This document shows, in pieces, positions 29,450 to 41,861 of a DNA stretch of 64,000 nucleotides. How positions within the stretch are numbered: the first letter of the stretch is position 1; every line of letters begins with the position of its first letter. Location: positions 744,001-808,000 of the forward strand of contig CM074133.1 in NCBI GenBank assembly GCA_037178625.1. Direction: 5' to 3'. Under the pieces are notes generated by a model. The model was not told the DNA's origin and made no database searches. It worked only from the letters and a program-made list of their open reading frames with translations. The translations under genes and the position numbers were made by a program. The stretch is from Skeletonema tropicum. Its lineage: Eukaryota > Bacillariophyta > Thalassiosirophyceae > Thalassiosirales > Thalassiosiraceae.

Positions 29450-31691
29450 CAATGTATATTCTTTGCGAACACTGAAAGTGAAAGTTGACCATAGCTTCCT
29501 TTCGTGGGAGTGGGAGAGGGCTTTGCCATGTAAGAAGCCACAATCTTCAGAAAAAGTAATTGCAGCGGAGAAGTGATTAGATGAACGCTCCGCCATGAGA
29601 ATTTGCATGTAATGACAAACATTGGGATTGCCATTCTTCATCCACCCATATATAGTATCTTGATTGGTTTGGTAGTATTTGGTAGCATTCCTTCTCCATT
29701 TTTTCTCTTGAGCTTGAGCCAACTGCTTGTGGTAGATGTGGATGCCTTCAAGTAGACCAATGCCTCAAGAAATGTAAAACGCACTGAAGCATACGTTCCT
29801 AGAATTTTAGTCCGGATATCAGGAGCTTCAGTCAGGCAGAGCAAGGCACCCTCCCACTCGTGAAACAGTACACACAGTTCTAGCATCAATTTCACGGTGT
29901 GGAATACATTTACGCTGGGCTCTCTATCAGCTTTTACCAGCTCCTCAAAGCCTACTTCGGTATCGGCTTTGCTATCAAGGTTTTCTAGCCTTCTGACAAC
30001 AAGTAGATATGCTTGAAGATTCCTTTCGTGACTCCTCTGGTTCATTTGAACTAGTACTTTCACACTAGCTTCGAACTCGTTTTGAAGCTCAGCAAGACGG
30101 TGATAAGCAAACCAGCTATTACAACAACGGATAGAAACTTGTTTACAAGCATCATTGAACGAACAAAACAAGACGTAAGCGCGAGGAAGCGCAAAATGAA
30201 TTGATACGAAGTCATGGCATCACCAATTTGTCACTTACTGTTGAATGCTGCACTCTCCACATCACCAGTCTTCAATCCTATTTGGTAGCCTTGAAAGAGA
30301 AGATCTCGAGATGTAAGAACTGGAGATGTCCAGTGGCGAATGAAACCTTCTAGAATATAGGTTGATCTCGACTTGATTCGTTGCATTCCTGGCTAAACGC
30401 CCGACTGTCCTAGCCATTTCTTCGCCTTCGTCGAACTTCCCGAATCCGAATGCAGCACTGTGCAATGGGGATGGAGTAGTAGTGCATGCAAGGTAATTAT
30501 GAGAGTTTGTGCTGTTACAGCATGGACAAGATAGAGTTGCAAACAAACAAAGTTTGCGTACTTCTATCTTGGAGCAGAGACAGAGTCGACAGCTCTAATG
30601 GACTCACCTCAACAAAAGACCATAACATGAAAAGGCGTCACATTAACTCGCATTAATGCCGTGTTTTATCGACGTTCTGACCAACAAAAACACCACCAGT
30701 GAGAACAGAGTAGGTTGGGCCTGATATGTTGCCGGAATAAGCAGTTCAAGCAATCGTTGGCCCATAACCATAATGATGTGCAAATCTGTAAGATCTGGGA
30801 GGGCGACTAGTTCATCTGAAGAACGACTCTTTACTACTCTTCTCGTCTTGATATATTCTTTCAGTGTAGAGAATGTGGAAACTGATTTGTTGGCCGGAGA
30901 TCTCAGTCCAAGTTGCCTACGCACGTCAAGTGCAGTTGTAATTGATTCGTCAAACCTTTGGGATGCCTGCAGTGATAAAAGATCTTTACTTCATATGCCC
31001 TAAATTTGTCCCTAACAGGAATATCTCTCTTCAGTACATCATCGACAAGTGCATTGGTCATTTCCATGTCCCCTGTAGCGAAACAAGCGTTGGCTTCTTC
31101 ACTACACAGTTGTAGCATGACGTCTGGATTTTCCTCCCAGGCCTTGGGTCCCAATAGACCCCGACCCACATCTTGAAGTAAATCACGGCAGCAATGAAGG
31201 CTGCGCTCTCAACTGCCAAGTTGCCCAATCGGATATTCTTTTTGGCCATCTCTGACGAAGATATAACAGAGGTTTCCCTGAGGTCCAGGAGACAACCTTC
31301 GAGAACCTTCTGGTCTAGATTGTGCATTGCGTTTGTTAGTATACTACCAATTTCATCCTCCCTCCTCCCTCTCACTCACACGGGCGTGCAAGCCTTCATT
31401 CAACCTGTCATAGGTATGAGCAGAAACTTGATCTGTTTCATCGTCCATGACTTCAAATTCAGTCGTATCATTTTGTGCATTCGAGTGCTGCCGTTGGCCT
31501 GTATCAACCTCAATTCCATCTATTGCTTGTTCCTCAATATTACTATCATTCATCATTCCCTTTCTTTTCCGGGCAGGAGGTGCGGTATATGGCGTAGTGA
31601 TTGCCGAGACATCCATCGATGCAGCATCTTCATCGGCCCCTCCCCTATCAGGTTCTTCATCGATTCCCAAGCCTAATGCATGAAAGGACAT
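29450..31691 (-). pseudogene. Decayed STAND ATPase/TPR-like gene copy
   Basis: Minus-strand pieces in several frames together resemble the TPR-like part of the intact gene at 16491-20845. A possible first exon (31691-31380, ATG at 31691, acidic and disordered) is followed by a 70-nt GTGAGT...CAG intron and family-like sequence: NLAVESAAFIAAVIYFK, GPKAWEENPDVMLQLC, LQASQRFDESITTALDVRRQ, YQAQPTLFSLVVFLLVRTS, FGFGKFDEGEEMARTV, LTSRDLLFQGYQIGLKTGD and LAQAQEKKWRRNATKYYQ. Frame breaks are seen near 31170, 30965, 30370 and 29745, and an in-frame TAA follows HGINAS near 30647. The ATPase domain is absent. It cannot give a full product. Assembly error is the alternative, but the stop plus many shifts favours decay. 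Confidence 0.7.
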
Positions 31692-31937
31692 TTTGGTCGA
31701 TGGTGATGTGTTTTTTGTACTCTTGGTGTTTAATGATGAGGAGAGCGGCTCTGATGTACCACTTGAAGTATATCGCAGGTACAATCATCTCCAGCTTCGA
31801 CGAGTTGCATCAACAATGTATAATCTGCTCCCGCCCCAACAGCGTGAGCTGCGACTGATGGGATGCTAAGATTCGGACGACGATGGAGATTTCTGGATGG
31901 ATCGTGAGTACGTATGTAAGTACCTACATACTTACTT
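31692..31937. other. Spacer between pseudogene and RT element
   Basis: No gene is supported. The open minus frame upstream of the ATG at 31691 has no earlier ATG. Confidence 0.3.
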
Positions 31938-32030
31938 CTTCTTTCTCTACTGACACCGGTGTCTAGAGAGAGAGTAGATAGATTATTTTAGTCACTACTC
32001 TCTAGACACCGGTGTCAGTAGAGAAAGAAG
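31938..32030. repeat. 33-bp perfect inverted repeat at the 3' end of the RT element
   Basis: Arms 31938-31970 and 31998-32030 are exact inverse complements separated by 27 bases. Each arm contains the 12-bp palindrome GACACCGGTGTC. The right arm encodes the last residues of one of the RT element frames, so the repeat abuts or overlaps its 3' end. Confidence 0.8.
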
Positions 32031-34950
32031 AATTTAAACCTGGAGGGGCTCGGGCTGGTCCCGAAGACGCCTGTGCAGCCTGCTGGGAACTAACTGGTCG
32101 ACGGATGTGGAAAGCGAACGCCTTGGTGCAGGCAAGGCCAAACTGTTGAAGGAAATGGATCTGAGGGGTGGGTGCTGTGTAGGAGTGGCCATAGAATCGC
32201 TGGTGGGCTGGTTTGGAAGCAGACCATGAGGAATTGGCAAGGGGAAGGATGCCATGGGGGGCAGAGCTTTGGAGTGAGTCGCGGTACATCTTCGCTGCGT
32301 GAGGCTTGCTGGCTGAAAAGGAGAGTGGTTGGATGGGGTCGTCGCCGAATAGGAATCTGCGGAACATTGGACCGAAGCCGCCATACGGGCATATTGCCCA
32401 CATTTGGAGGTGTTTGGCATCGGAATGGAGGGTGCGAAGAACGTCTTCTCTCGACATTGTGTCGGCGGTGACAGTACAATTCCCCATTGTCGTGAACTTC
32501 CTCTTCTCTGCTTTTTGTAGACATCGTTCAGCATTGGCTGTATATGATGAAATGTCTTCAATAGCAGAGGTAGGAGGAGGGTCAGGGTAATGGTCAATTG
32601 TGATGTCAGCACCACAAACGGCGAATTGACGGTGGGAGGTTGGAATCCCCAAGGGTGTGGTTGGGCTGATACTCGATGTCGAATGGTCGGAGAAGGGGTT
32701 GCTGGGCGATGTGTTGAGGGGCTTCGGTTTGGACGATGGATGAGGGGCTGATGATTCCAGCGGTGGGAAGGACTTGCTGGAGGGCTGGTTGAAGACCGTT
32801 TTCATTGATGTAGTTATGAGCGGCTTTCTTGCTGATGCGAGTGCAGCGGAAGTGGTGATGGCCGTAGATGTCGTGGGTGGTGCCGCATTTACAAACAGGA
32901 GCTGAAGAAGCTGGGTGGTAGATGGGGAGGACTAGTTTGCGTTTGAGCATGACAGTGAAATCGAAGTTGCTGAGCCGATGTTTAACGTTGCTACGAGACA
33001 TGTGGACGAGTGGGTAGGACATGTGGGTAGAGAGGACCCCTGGGAGGATGTGGCAGAGATCTTCAGGATTGCTGGCGTAGATGAGGGCGGTGGTTGTGGC
33101 GTTGGTGTGGAGTCGAAGGCGGTGTCTGGCACTGTTGGTGGACACTTTTGTTAAGAGGTGGTTGATGCGTTGGTCATGTGGGACACGGTGGGAGACGGCG
33201 ATGGAAGCGATGGTGGGGAGGGCATGTTGGAACCGCTGGAGAGTGAGGGAGGAAGGATTGGAGGCAAGGTTGTAGAGGGAGCTGATGGAAGAAGGAAGTT
33301 GGTAGTTAGGAACTTCGGCATGGAAAGGGATGCCTTGCCCTGCAAAGTTGGTAGCTTTGGTCATGGTGAGGACGAAGTCGGGGATAGCTCTGGCTCCTGG
33401 TCGGTAGAGTCCTAGGCCCCCGGCTGGAATGCCTCCTTGGGCGATGTACAAGGAGTGGGATGGAAATGGTAGCGAGGCGTCGAGATTAAGGAGTTGTTTG
33501 AAGAAGTTGGACATGAGATGGTTGGTGGCATCGATGAGAGGCCCTCCCCAGCCTTCCCAGTTGAATCCTGACATGTCGTAGTCAAGGGGTAGGTGGTGGA
33601 GGACGTCATAGTCATAGCCATAGCCATAGCCGAGGAGGTGCGGCATTTTGTGGATGGTGCATTGGATGAAGAGGCGAAGGCGGGTCTGGAGGTTGGATAC
33701 AGAAGAAGTGAGGGTGTGGGCATCGGCGGTGTGGCAGCAGCGACACGCTCAAAGCAGAATTCTCTTGCAAACTTGGCTGATCCTACTGGGACTGGGGCTC
33801 CGAGGAGGCGGTAGCCCTCTACTATTTCGACAGGGATGGGCGGATCGGTGGGATTGGAAGCTTTGGAGATGGAGTAGGTGTTGATGGCACGTTGGAGGGA
33901 CTCGGCAAGGGCTGGATTCGTGCGACGAATAGACGGTATAGGAGATGAACCGTTAGTGGAAGTAAGGATGCGGGTTTTGAAGGAGTTGAGGCGGCAGCCT
34001 CTGGGAGGGGCAAGCTCGTTTAGTTTGGTGAAGAAGAAGTCGAAATCGACTAGAGGGATTACATTGCTGTTGTCATCGACGAAGGCAGTGATGATAGAGA
34101 CTAAGCCGCAGCCGTCGTCTCCATAATCACCATTCATGACTCTAGCGTTGGCACGTTCATTGAGGGAGGCTTGGAGGGGTGCTAGTACTCGATGGAAGAC
34201 GAGCGCGGCGAAGATGGATGAAAGGGGGCAGCCTTGATTAACACCTTCTTCCATTTGAAGGTTGAACCAGTCTCCTGATCCATGTTGGAAGTGGACGTTG
34301 CCAGACTCTTGGTAGAATAAGTCGGCAACGTGAATGAGTTCAGGGAAGTGGCTGCGAAGGCAATCCCTGAGCTCCTCACGCGAGATGAGGTTGAACATGT
34401 TGGTCATATCCGTGAAGACTACAGCCCTAGTTGGGGGGCGACCTTCGCTTTGAGGTCCGGTGATGAATTTGTCGATGGCAAGTTGGGTGGTTTTGATGAC
34501 GAAGTCCTGCCCATTGGACACGCCGACTGCAAAGTTGTGGGGTAGGAGATGGAGATGGAGGGCGAAGCGTTGGCGGTAGGAACGGGCGATGTGATTCCCG
34601 AGGATGCGTCTGATGGCTGTAGGCACGCCGATGGGGCGGAGTTTCGATGGATCGTTGGGATCCTTGTGCAAGCAGAAGAGGTAGGTATCACGTAGATAAG
34701 GTTTAATTTCATTATCATTAGGGAGTTTGTTGGTAAAGGTAAAGATTATGTTAAAGAAGAATTGGAGATCCGAGTTGAAGTTGATTGATGGATTGTCGAG
34801 ACGAACTAGGCGGCTGAAGGTGTCGACAGAGTCTGCAATGATTCCATTCGCCTTGCCTTTTGGTAGGCTCTTGATAGTTTCGCAGATGTCCCCTGGGAGG
34901 TCGTATTGAGGTGGGGGTGGTGGTTGTGGTGATGTGGGGAGGTCAATCTA
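32031..34950 (-). mobile_element. Degenerate non-LTR-type reverse transcriptase element
   Basis: Minus-strand ORFs (34671-33412 with coding extending up to about 34950, then 33646-32606, then the 32805-32002 frame) form one broken polyprotein. RT motifs are clear: KLRPIGVPTAIRRILGNH, AVVFTDMTNMFNLISREE, GVNQGCPLSSIF and AFVDDN (FVDD in place of YxDD), then RLNSFKTRIL. Downstream is a CKCG...HHHFRC zinc-binding motif and a FAVCGADITIDHY/ICPYGGFGPMFRRFL segment that I have seen as the C-terminus of this RT type in algae. Frame breaks occur near 33730 and 32620. There are no LTRs, protease or RNase H. The 5' end looks truncated at about 34950. A LINE-like or site-specific retroelement is likely; the clade is not assigned. 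Confidence 0.75.
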
Positions 34951-35341
34951 TGATATCTCCTTTCTCCTTACATATATCCAAGCTTCGACTGAGTCGAGCG
35001 TAGGCTTATTCCGGAAATCTGAGGAGCTCCAACATAGTTCGTGTTACATTGTACAACTTACATTGTACGCGTGGGCAGACCCGTCCATCCCACGCAAGAG
35101 ATGTTAACCGGTATTTGCAAAATCTCATTTCACGACTTTCACATAGGAATAGGCTGGCTATTCCATCAGGAATAGTCCACCCTATTATCCATCGATCGAA
35201 AACCTAAAATTATTACAGACAACTTCATAATTTTTCAAAAAAAACAATAGAGAACTCAATAAGTTGAGGGTCCTATTTCTTCATTGAAGGAATATTTATT
35301 CACCCGAGAGTCGTCTTTGTGTGTCAAGATAATCTTGGTGT
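34951..35341. other. Spacer between RT element and Helitron-like element
   Basis: 391 bases, AT-rich toward the right. Contains a small inverted pair near 35150-35180 (ATAGGAATAGGCTGGCTATTCC...). The 5' end of the Helitron-like element may lie here, but no TC terminus can be fixed. Confidence 0.3.
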
Positions 35342-38300
35342 ATGTACCTGATGTCGACAAGCTATCCAGAGGAGACTAATGGAGCCGGTCATACTGCAGA
35401 GCTTGTACGGCAACGCAATAAGAATGCCTCTATCAGCCCAGAGGAGAGGGCAGCTCAAAGGGCTAAGGCCGCCGCTAGAGTAAAGCTTTACCGTCAACGC
35501 AAGCATGCCTCGATGAGCGCAGAGGAGAGGGCAGCTCAGAAGGCAAAGAAGGCCGCTGCAGACAAGATCTATCGTCAACGCAAGAATGCCTCGATGAGCG
35601 CAGAGGAGAGGGCAGCTCAGAAGGCAAAAAAAAACGCTGCGGCAAGGCTTTACCGTCAACGAACGAATGCGATGAGCGCAGAGGAGAGCATTGGAAAGAG
35701 TTGTGATTACGAGATCGTTGTTGACAGAACACATCCAGTCCAACAGGCACGCAATCATTACCAAAAGAAAATAATGAGAGTGGATGGCAATCCAAATGCA
35801 TTTCGCACTGCTGTCTGTGTACTATGCGATAGGCTAATAATTGGGTGTGAGGCTATCCACAAGATAACAGTTGATTCGCTTCGTTCTCAGAAAAATAGGA
35901 TAAGCGTCAAATCCTATGAGGACTACCACCAAGTCACGCTGAAAGATGAGCTTATTTCACAGTATGAAATCAAAGGCCAAGAGCTCGAAGGCCTTCTGCT
36001 GTCACCAAGAGCCAAGAAGACCAAGAACAAGAACGGATGTGTAGCATTTGAGGCATGCAGCCAATGTTACAGTGCGTGGCACAATGATAGCGATTCACCG
36101 CCCAAGTATGCCATTAGTAACGGCTTTGCCATCGGCCACATCCCCACGGATATCATTGCCAATGAGGAAATCACAGAGCAGTGTGTTCGCTATTAGCTCC
36201 TGTCCGCCCTTTCGCCTACATATTCGCGTATACAGCTGGTGCTCACAAAGCTATCCGTGGTCACTTTAGCTTTTTCGAGGTTGATCTTACCCATACTGGT
36301 TCTGTAATGAATCACTTCTTGACAACAGGTGCAAACCCGCTTGTTTATGTCGTGTTATGTGGACGAATGACTCCGAAACAGAAGGAAATAGTGAAAAAAA
36401 GAGCAAGGCTTGACACAGAGAAAATGATGGAAATATTAGAATGGTTCGTTAATGAGTCTGGCCACCCAGGATATGAAGGAGTTACCGCACCATCACAGTG
36501 CCCTCAGCCCAACATTATCGTCGACGAAGAAACACCCAACAATACTGATCAAGAACATGATCCAGATCTAGAAGCAAAGTTTGCTGGAGCTTCGTTCCAC
36601 TTTACCAGCATCCATGAGCCGCAAGATGATACAGGAGTTTACGAATCCAACCAGAAGTTTACCAAAGCTATGATTGATCGTACAATGCCAACACTTCTGG
36701 TCAATGGTAGCAAGTATGCAGATCTTAGAGAACTTCTTCTCGAGAATATTGCGCCACTGCAATTTCCTTTTGGTCAAGGGGGGCCAAAGGCAAAGCGGAG
36801 GACTCACATATCTCCGGTGGAATGCTATCGTTACTACTGCCGACTCTCGCTTCCTCAATTCATGAGGGGGGACTTTCTCCTCTTGCTGAACCACATGTTC
36901 AATCGGCAGCGCAGTTACGAGACAGCCGTGGTCACTTGCAAATCCAGTTTATTCGGCCAGTCACTTGCCGAGAAGATGTCAAAACTCAAAATGAAAGACC
37001 TCGATCAGGCATTGTTTCAAAAACAAACCCGCCAAAGGGTAAATGGAACGGCTGGAGAATACATCAGGGCAGTGGAGGCTGCGTGCAAACCAGTCGGGTA
37101 CACTGCTTTGAGTGCCAAACAAAATCGCCGCAAGCATTTCGCAATGGATAACTACTTCGGAGGCCATTCCATTTTCTTAACTACGACTCCATGTGATGAA
37201 TGCACCATCAGGGTCCAAGTCTTCGCCAACGCTGGCAAGGAGGTGGTGCTGCCAAATCTTGGTGTCTGGGATGACGAAGACCACTTGAAAGAATGTAGAT
37301 TCAACTTTGAGCTGAGAAAGGAGACCAGACGTCTGTATCCAGGGGCATGTTCTCTTGTTTACCAGCATTTGATGCAGATTATTACAGAATGTTTGATAGG
37401 TTGGGACCCAAAGAAACAAACAGGGCGACTAGGACTAGGCGTGTTCGGAGTACCAATAGCGTACTCAAGAACTGACGAAGAGCAAGGCAGGAAGACACTT
37501 CATAGTCACTGGCAAATATGGGTAAAAGACTTCAACAAAATTAGAGATGCTCTATTTCATAGTGATGACAGAAAAAAGAAAGCCGCAAGGGATGCTCTCA
37601 TATCATACATTGACAAAGTTGTCTGTGCCAGCTATGGGACTGATTTTGTTGTGACTCACAATTGTGATGAAGATAGCCCTGTTACGATGCCTATGCACGA
37701 AATACTCCAGGAGGTAGAAGATAAGAATATCCTTCGCAAAGCACATCACCAGGATCATTGCCTTGATGTTAAGGGCAAAGTATTGGAATGCAAACAGTGT
37801 GGGAAAACATTTTCGCCATCAGAGTGTATTAACATGGGTATTAGTCACTTACGTCAACAAACACTTCAAGATCATGCAGATAGCAGTAAAGAAGACGCAC
37901 CAGACTCTTCAACAAACATGAAAAAGGAATGTGGCTCGATCAAGCAGCGATTCGCTACCCTTTTGATTTTGAAGAGGAAGGAAGTCCTACCGAAGCGCTG
38001 AAACAACAACACATTATAATGGATGCGGACGGAGACGGAGATGGAGCCAACGAACAAGAACAAGTAACTCATGAATGGCTACATGATAGAAACCTACGCA
38101 GGGACCTCCTGCATCTTGTTTTTGACGAGCATGATTATACACATCGGGGAACATGTTTCAAGGGTGGGAAAGCAGAATGCAGAGGGCATTTGCCAGAGAT
38201 GGCAAGTGAAGATTCCATCATTTTCGACAATGAAGCAATAGCTGCCGTGAAAGAAGGCCTGAGAGACGATGATCATCGTAACACAAGCGACGCCAATGGG

Positions 38301-41300
38301 GTCAAGGTCATCCTTCACCACCATCTGAATGGTGAGGTAGAAGAAAAATCTCAGTATGCAATCTTACCGAAAAGACAGAATGGCAGTCAGTTTCTCAACC
38401 AACACAGCTTGGCGATTTCAGATGTTATTGGAAGCAATACCAATGTAACACTGGGTGATTGGAGCCACTCCTATTACACCACGCTGTACAAGTCCAAAGA
38501 CACACAATCCGAAGACAAGATGGCATACCGTCGAGTCCATGCCTCAATGGCCAGGAGGCTGTATAGAGCACATGAACACCAGCAACATCGAGATCGACAA
38601 GAAAATGAGGAGAAGGAGGAGGAGAGAATGCAGAACCAGCCAGCATAAGATATCACAGCCACAGCTCTAGCAGAAGGCAGCACAACCACAGACAAAGATG
38701 ACGGCGAAGAGGAACATGCCTGCTTTGTTGAAGGACTCGGGAGAATAATTACCGGGGTGAACGCATTTGTTTCTAGAGACGTTGTAAGCTCCACTATGGC
38801 CCACTTACTGATCTCCCAAGGGGGAGAAAGGTTCACTTACTCACATGATTTCGATCACATTTCACTTCAAAACATGGAGAATGTACTAGAAGAGAAGGAA
38901 GGCATGCATTTCCGTTTGCGGAGGAATTGGAACGACGACACGAAGGAAACAATTGCATGGGCTGATTGCTCGACTTACGACTACATTCACAGGCCAACCG
39001 AGCTCAACAACTTGTGCCTTTACGAGTACACAATGTGGTACAAAAAGGAATACAAGAGCTTCAAGCAATTGAACAATTGCCAGGAGCAAAAGCACTACTA
39101 CCACATCCTACAAGTTTGCCGACCTCCATCAAGGTCAAAAATATTGCTACCTTACGAGACGAACACATCCAGTCATTCCCATCATATACATGGCCACAGA
39201 CCTTTGCGGCGTGAAGTCATTAGATGTGCTTGAGGATATCCCCAACAGTGGAACTGTGCAGCACAGAGAAAGGTACGCAAAAGCAGCAATGCTGCTATTC
39301 TATCCATTCAGCAAAGCAGAAGATTTGGTGAAGAATGGGACCTACTGGCAAAAGTTTGTTGATGTAGGAGGGACGAAAGAGTATAGTGAAGCGATCATCG
39401 ACGACACACTTGGTTTGAATCCATTGTCAAAACAATTTTGGAACCGCGGTAGGATGATTCTGGAAAACATTGAAACGAGGCGCATGGCCGAAAAGGAAAT
39501 GAAACGACCCAAAAGCAAGATCACATACTTGACGGACACTCCAAAGAGTACTGAGAAACGAAAGAGAGAAAACGCGGACAACGATGATGGATATGATATT
39601 GACATAAGTGACTTCTTTGATAATATGAATGACGAGGGTTTACAGCAATGCCAAGCCTTAGAATCACGGCCACTTGCTGACGCCGACCTCAGGTCTCATG
39701 CCAAGATAATGAAAAGAGCAAATGTTCGTGCATGTAGCGCTATTAAAACTCACGTTGATGACAATGTGTCCGTACTTGCAACTGCAAACAAGCCATCGAC
39801 ATCAACCACAAATTCAGAGCACACTCAAAACAACGCCGACGCCAACAATCATCAACAGCAGCAGTCCACATCCTACAATGTTCGTGTCCGATATGAGGAC
39901 ATCCTCACTTTCATTCAAGGATCTTTGCTTGTTAGTAGCAGTGATGAAGGTACCTTTGATAGAGACATGGATGATGGAGATGAAGATGGAGATGGAGATG
40001 GAGAAGAACCTTCATCGGTAAAGTTAAGGCAGCAATGTCTCAAACAGATTCCCACCATGTATGAGATTGCAAGGGGCAAGAGCAGTAAGTACAACCTCGA
40101 CAACAAACAATTTATTGCCTATCAAATAGTGTGTTGTACATTTCTGCTCCAACTCGTCATGGAGGGAGATCACTATGATACCAAGCTTGGAGAATTGCTA
40201 GGAGCAACGCTCGGTCCCTTGGCGGAAAGCGTGCAACATACAAAAGACAGTCTAGTCCGGGATCACAAAGCAAAGGGAGGAAAGGAGCACCTCGTAATGT
40301 TCATCACAGGTCCCGCTGGTTGTGGCAAGAGTACAACTATGGAAGCAGCCCAATACTACTGTCACAGATTTTGCACTGCTATCGCAGCCGCCTTCAATGA
40401 TTATACCTTCTACTTCACTGCAACGACTGGTTCAGTTCAGCTGCAGCTCTCTTTGGAGGAACAACAATCCACAGCGCAGCCCACTTGAACAAAAGTAGGA
40501 TCAATGATGAGATGAGGGCTATTTGGCGCGATGATGTGCGAATCCTCATTATTGATGAAATATCTTTTTTCAAGGCAAACGATGTCGTAAAACTTGACAA
40601 ACAGCTGAAAAAGCTGACAGGCCGATATGACATGGTTTATGGGGGGGTTTCAATAGTCTTCTCTGGAGACTTCCACCAACTGAAGCCAATCTGTGCAGAA
40701 GATGATGTCCTCTACTCAGACTCCGATGCAGCTTCAATTTGGGAGAATACTATCAACTGTGCCATCTTTCTTGATAATAGCCACAGATTCAAAGACGACC
40801 CCGAGTTTGGGGAAATACTCGCTAGAATGAGAATGGGGGAGGATACACGTGAAGATAGAGAGCTAATAAACAAGCGCGTCGTCAGCACTAGTACTAGCTC
40901 CACTTCCACGCTAACATTGCCCGAACACGCACCTGACGCATGTTTTGCATGCTCTACCAACAAAGAACGAAATGGCGTCACGGCAGCATCATTCAAAATG
41001 CACATCAATGAATCGCATCCTACCATTGATGACGATAGCCCACCTCCTGATCACACTCTCATAATTGAGGCATCAGTATCTATATCCAAAACGACTGAGA
41101 ATGAAAGCGGCAACAGCAAGAAGAGGAAACGAAGGCAGCGTAGAAAAGTTTCCGCGCATTTCCATGACACTGTCATCACGCAGCTGGGAGATGATGACAT
41201 AAGGTCAACCGAGTTTGCAGCAAAAGGAGCTAAAATCGAGCCTGCCCTACGCATCTACCCCGGATCCCACCATATGTGCATAACGAATGAGGATCTTGAC

Positions 41301-41861
41301 CAAGGGCGAGGCAACGGGACTCTTTGTAAGTGCTTGAAAATCAAACTTAGAAAGGATGGGCGGGAGAGGAGGTGGAAAAATTGGGATGGAAAGAAGGTAT
41401 GGACTGTGTCGGTTGACGACGTCGAGTGGGTGGAGTTCGAGCATTACCCAACCACCGGCACCAAAGCACGGACCTTCAAGCTCAAACCACAAGAATTCTC
41501 AGCCACAATCAAGTTCCCTCTGACTGAAACAATCAGTACAACCATCGGCAACGCCAAGGTCAAACAGGTTCCTGTCAACTCTAACATAGCAACAACAGGC
41601 CACAAGCTCCAGGGAATGTCCAAAGACATCCTCATCGTCAATGACTGGAATTATCGATGCGTGAACTGGGTCTACGTTGTCTTGTCGAGGGTGAGAGCAC
41701 TAGCTGGACTGTATCTGATGAAACCCTTAGACCTGGAACGCGGCTTCAATATTCCTCAAAATCTCATTCGCTTCGAGCAACGTTTGAAGGACACCAAAGA
41801 ACGACCAGTTCTCGACATGTTGGGTTACCAATCAAATACAGAGATCGATACAATGCAGTGA
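35342..41861 (+). mobile_element. Helitron-like Rep/helicase element, degenerate
   Basis: Successive plus-strand frames encode one ~2,150-residue RepHel-type polyprotein. The order is: basic tandem repeats (35420-35690); a DUF6570-like block (AVCVLCDRLI, LAPVRPFAYIFAYTAG); the Helitron_like_N/Rep region with GVFGVPIAYSRT and KTLHSHWQIW, where the HSH fits a HUH-type motif; a CKQCGKTFSPSEC knuckle; then a PIF1 helicase with FITGPAGCGKSTT (I), ILIIDEISF (II), VFSGDFHQLKP (III), ATTGHKLQGMS (V) and YVVLSRVRALAGLYL (VI). Frame breaks lie near 36190, 37925, 39110 and 40430, with an in-frame TAA at 38646-38648, so no full protein is made. Rolling-circle transposition is inferred from the family. 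The 5' TC and 3' CTRR termini were not identified. Confidence 0.75.
35420..35690 (+). repeat. 81-bp (27-residue) tandem repeats at the start of the Helitron-like ORF
   Basis: Three full units at 35420-35500, 35501-35581 and 35582-35662 plus a partial fourth. Each encodes a K(H/N)ASMSAEERAAQ-type helix ending in (L/I)YRQR. The units are strongly basic and could bind nucleic acid; that is an inference. Confidence 0.85.
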
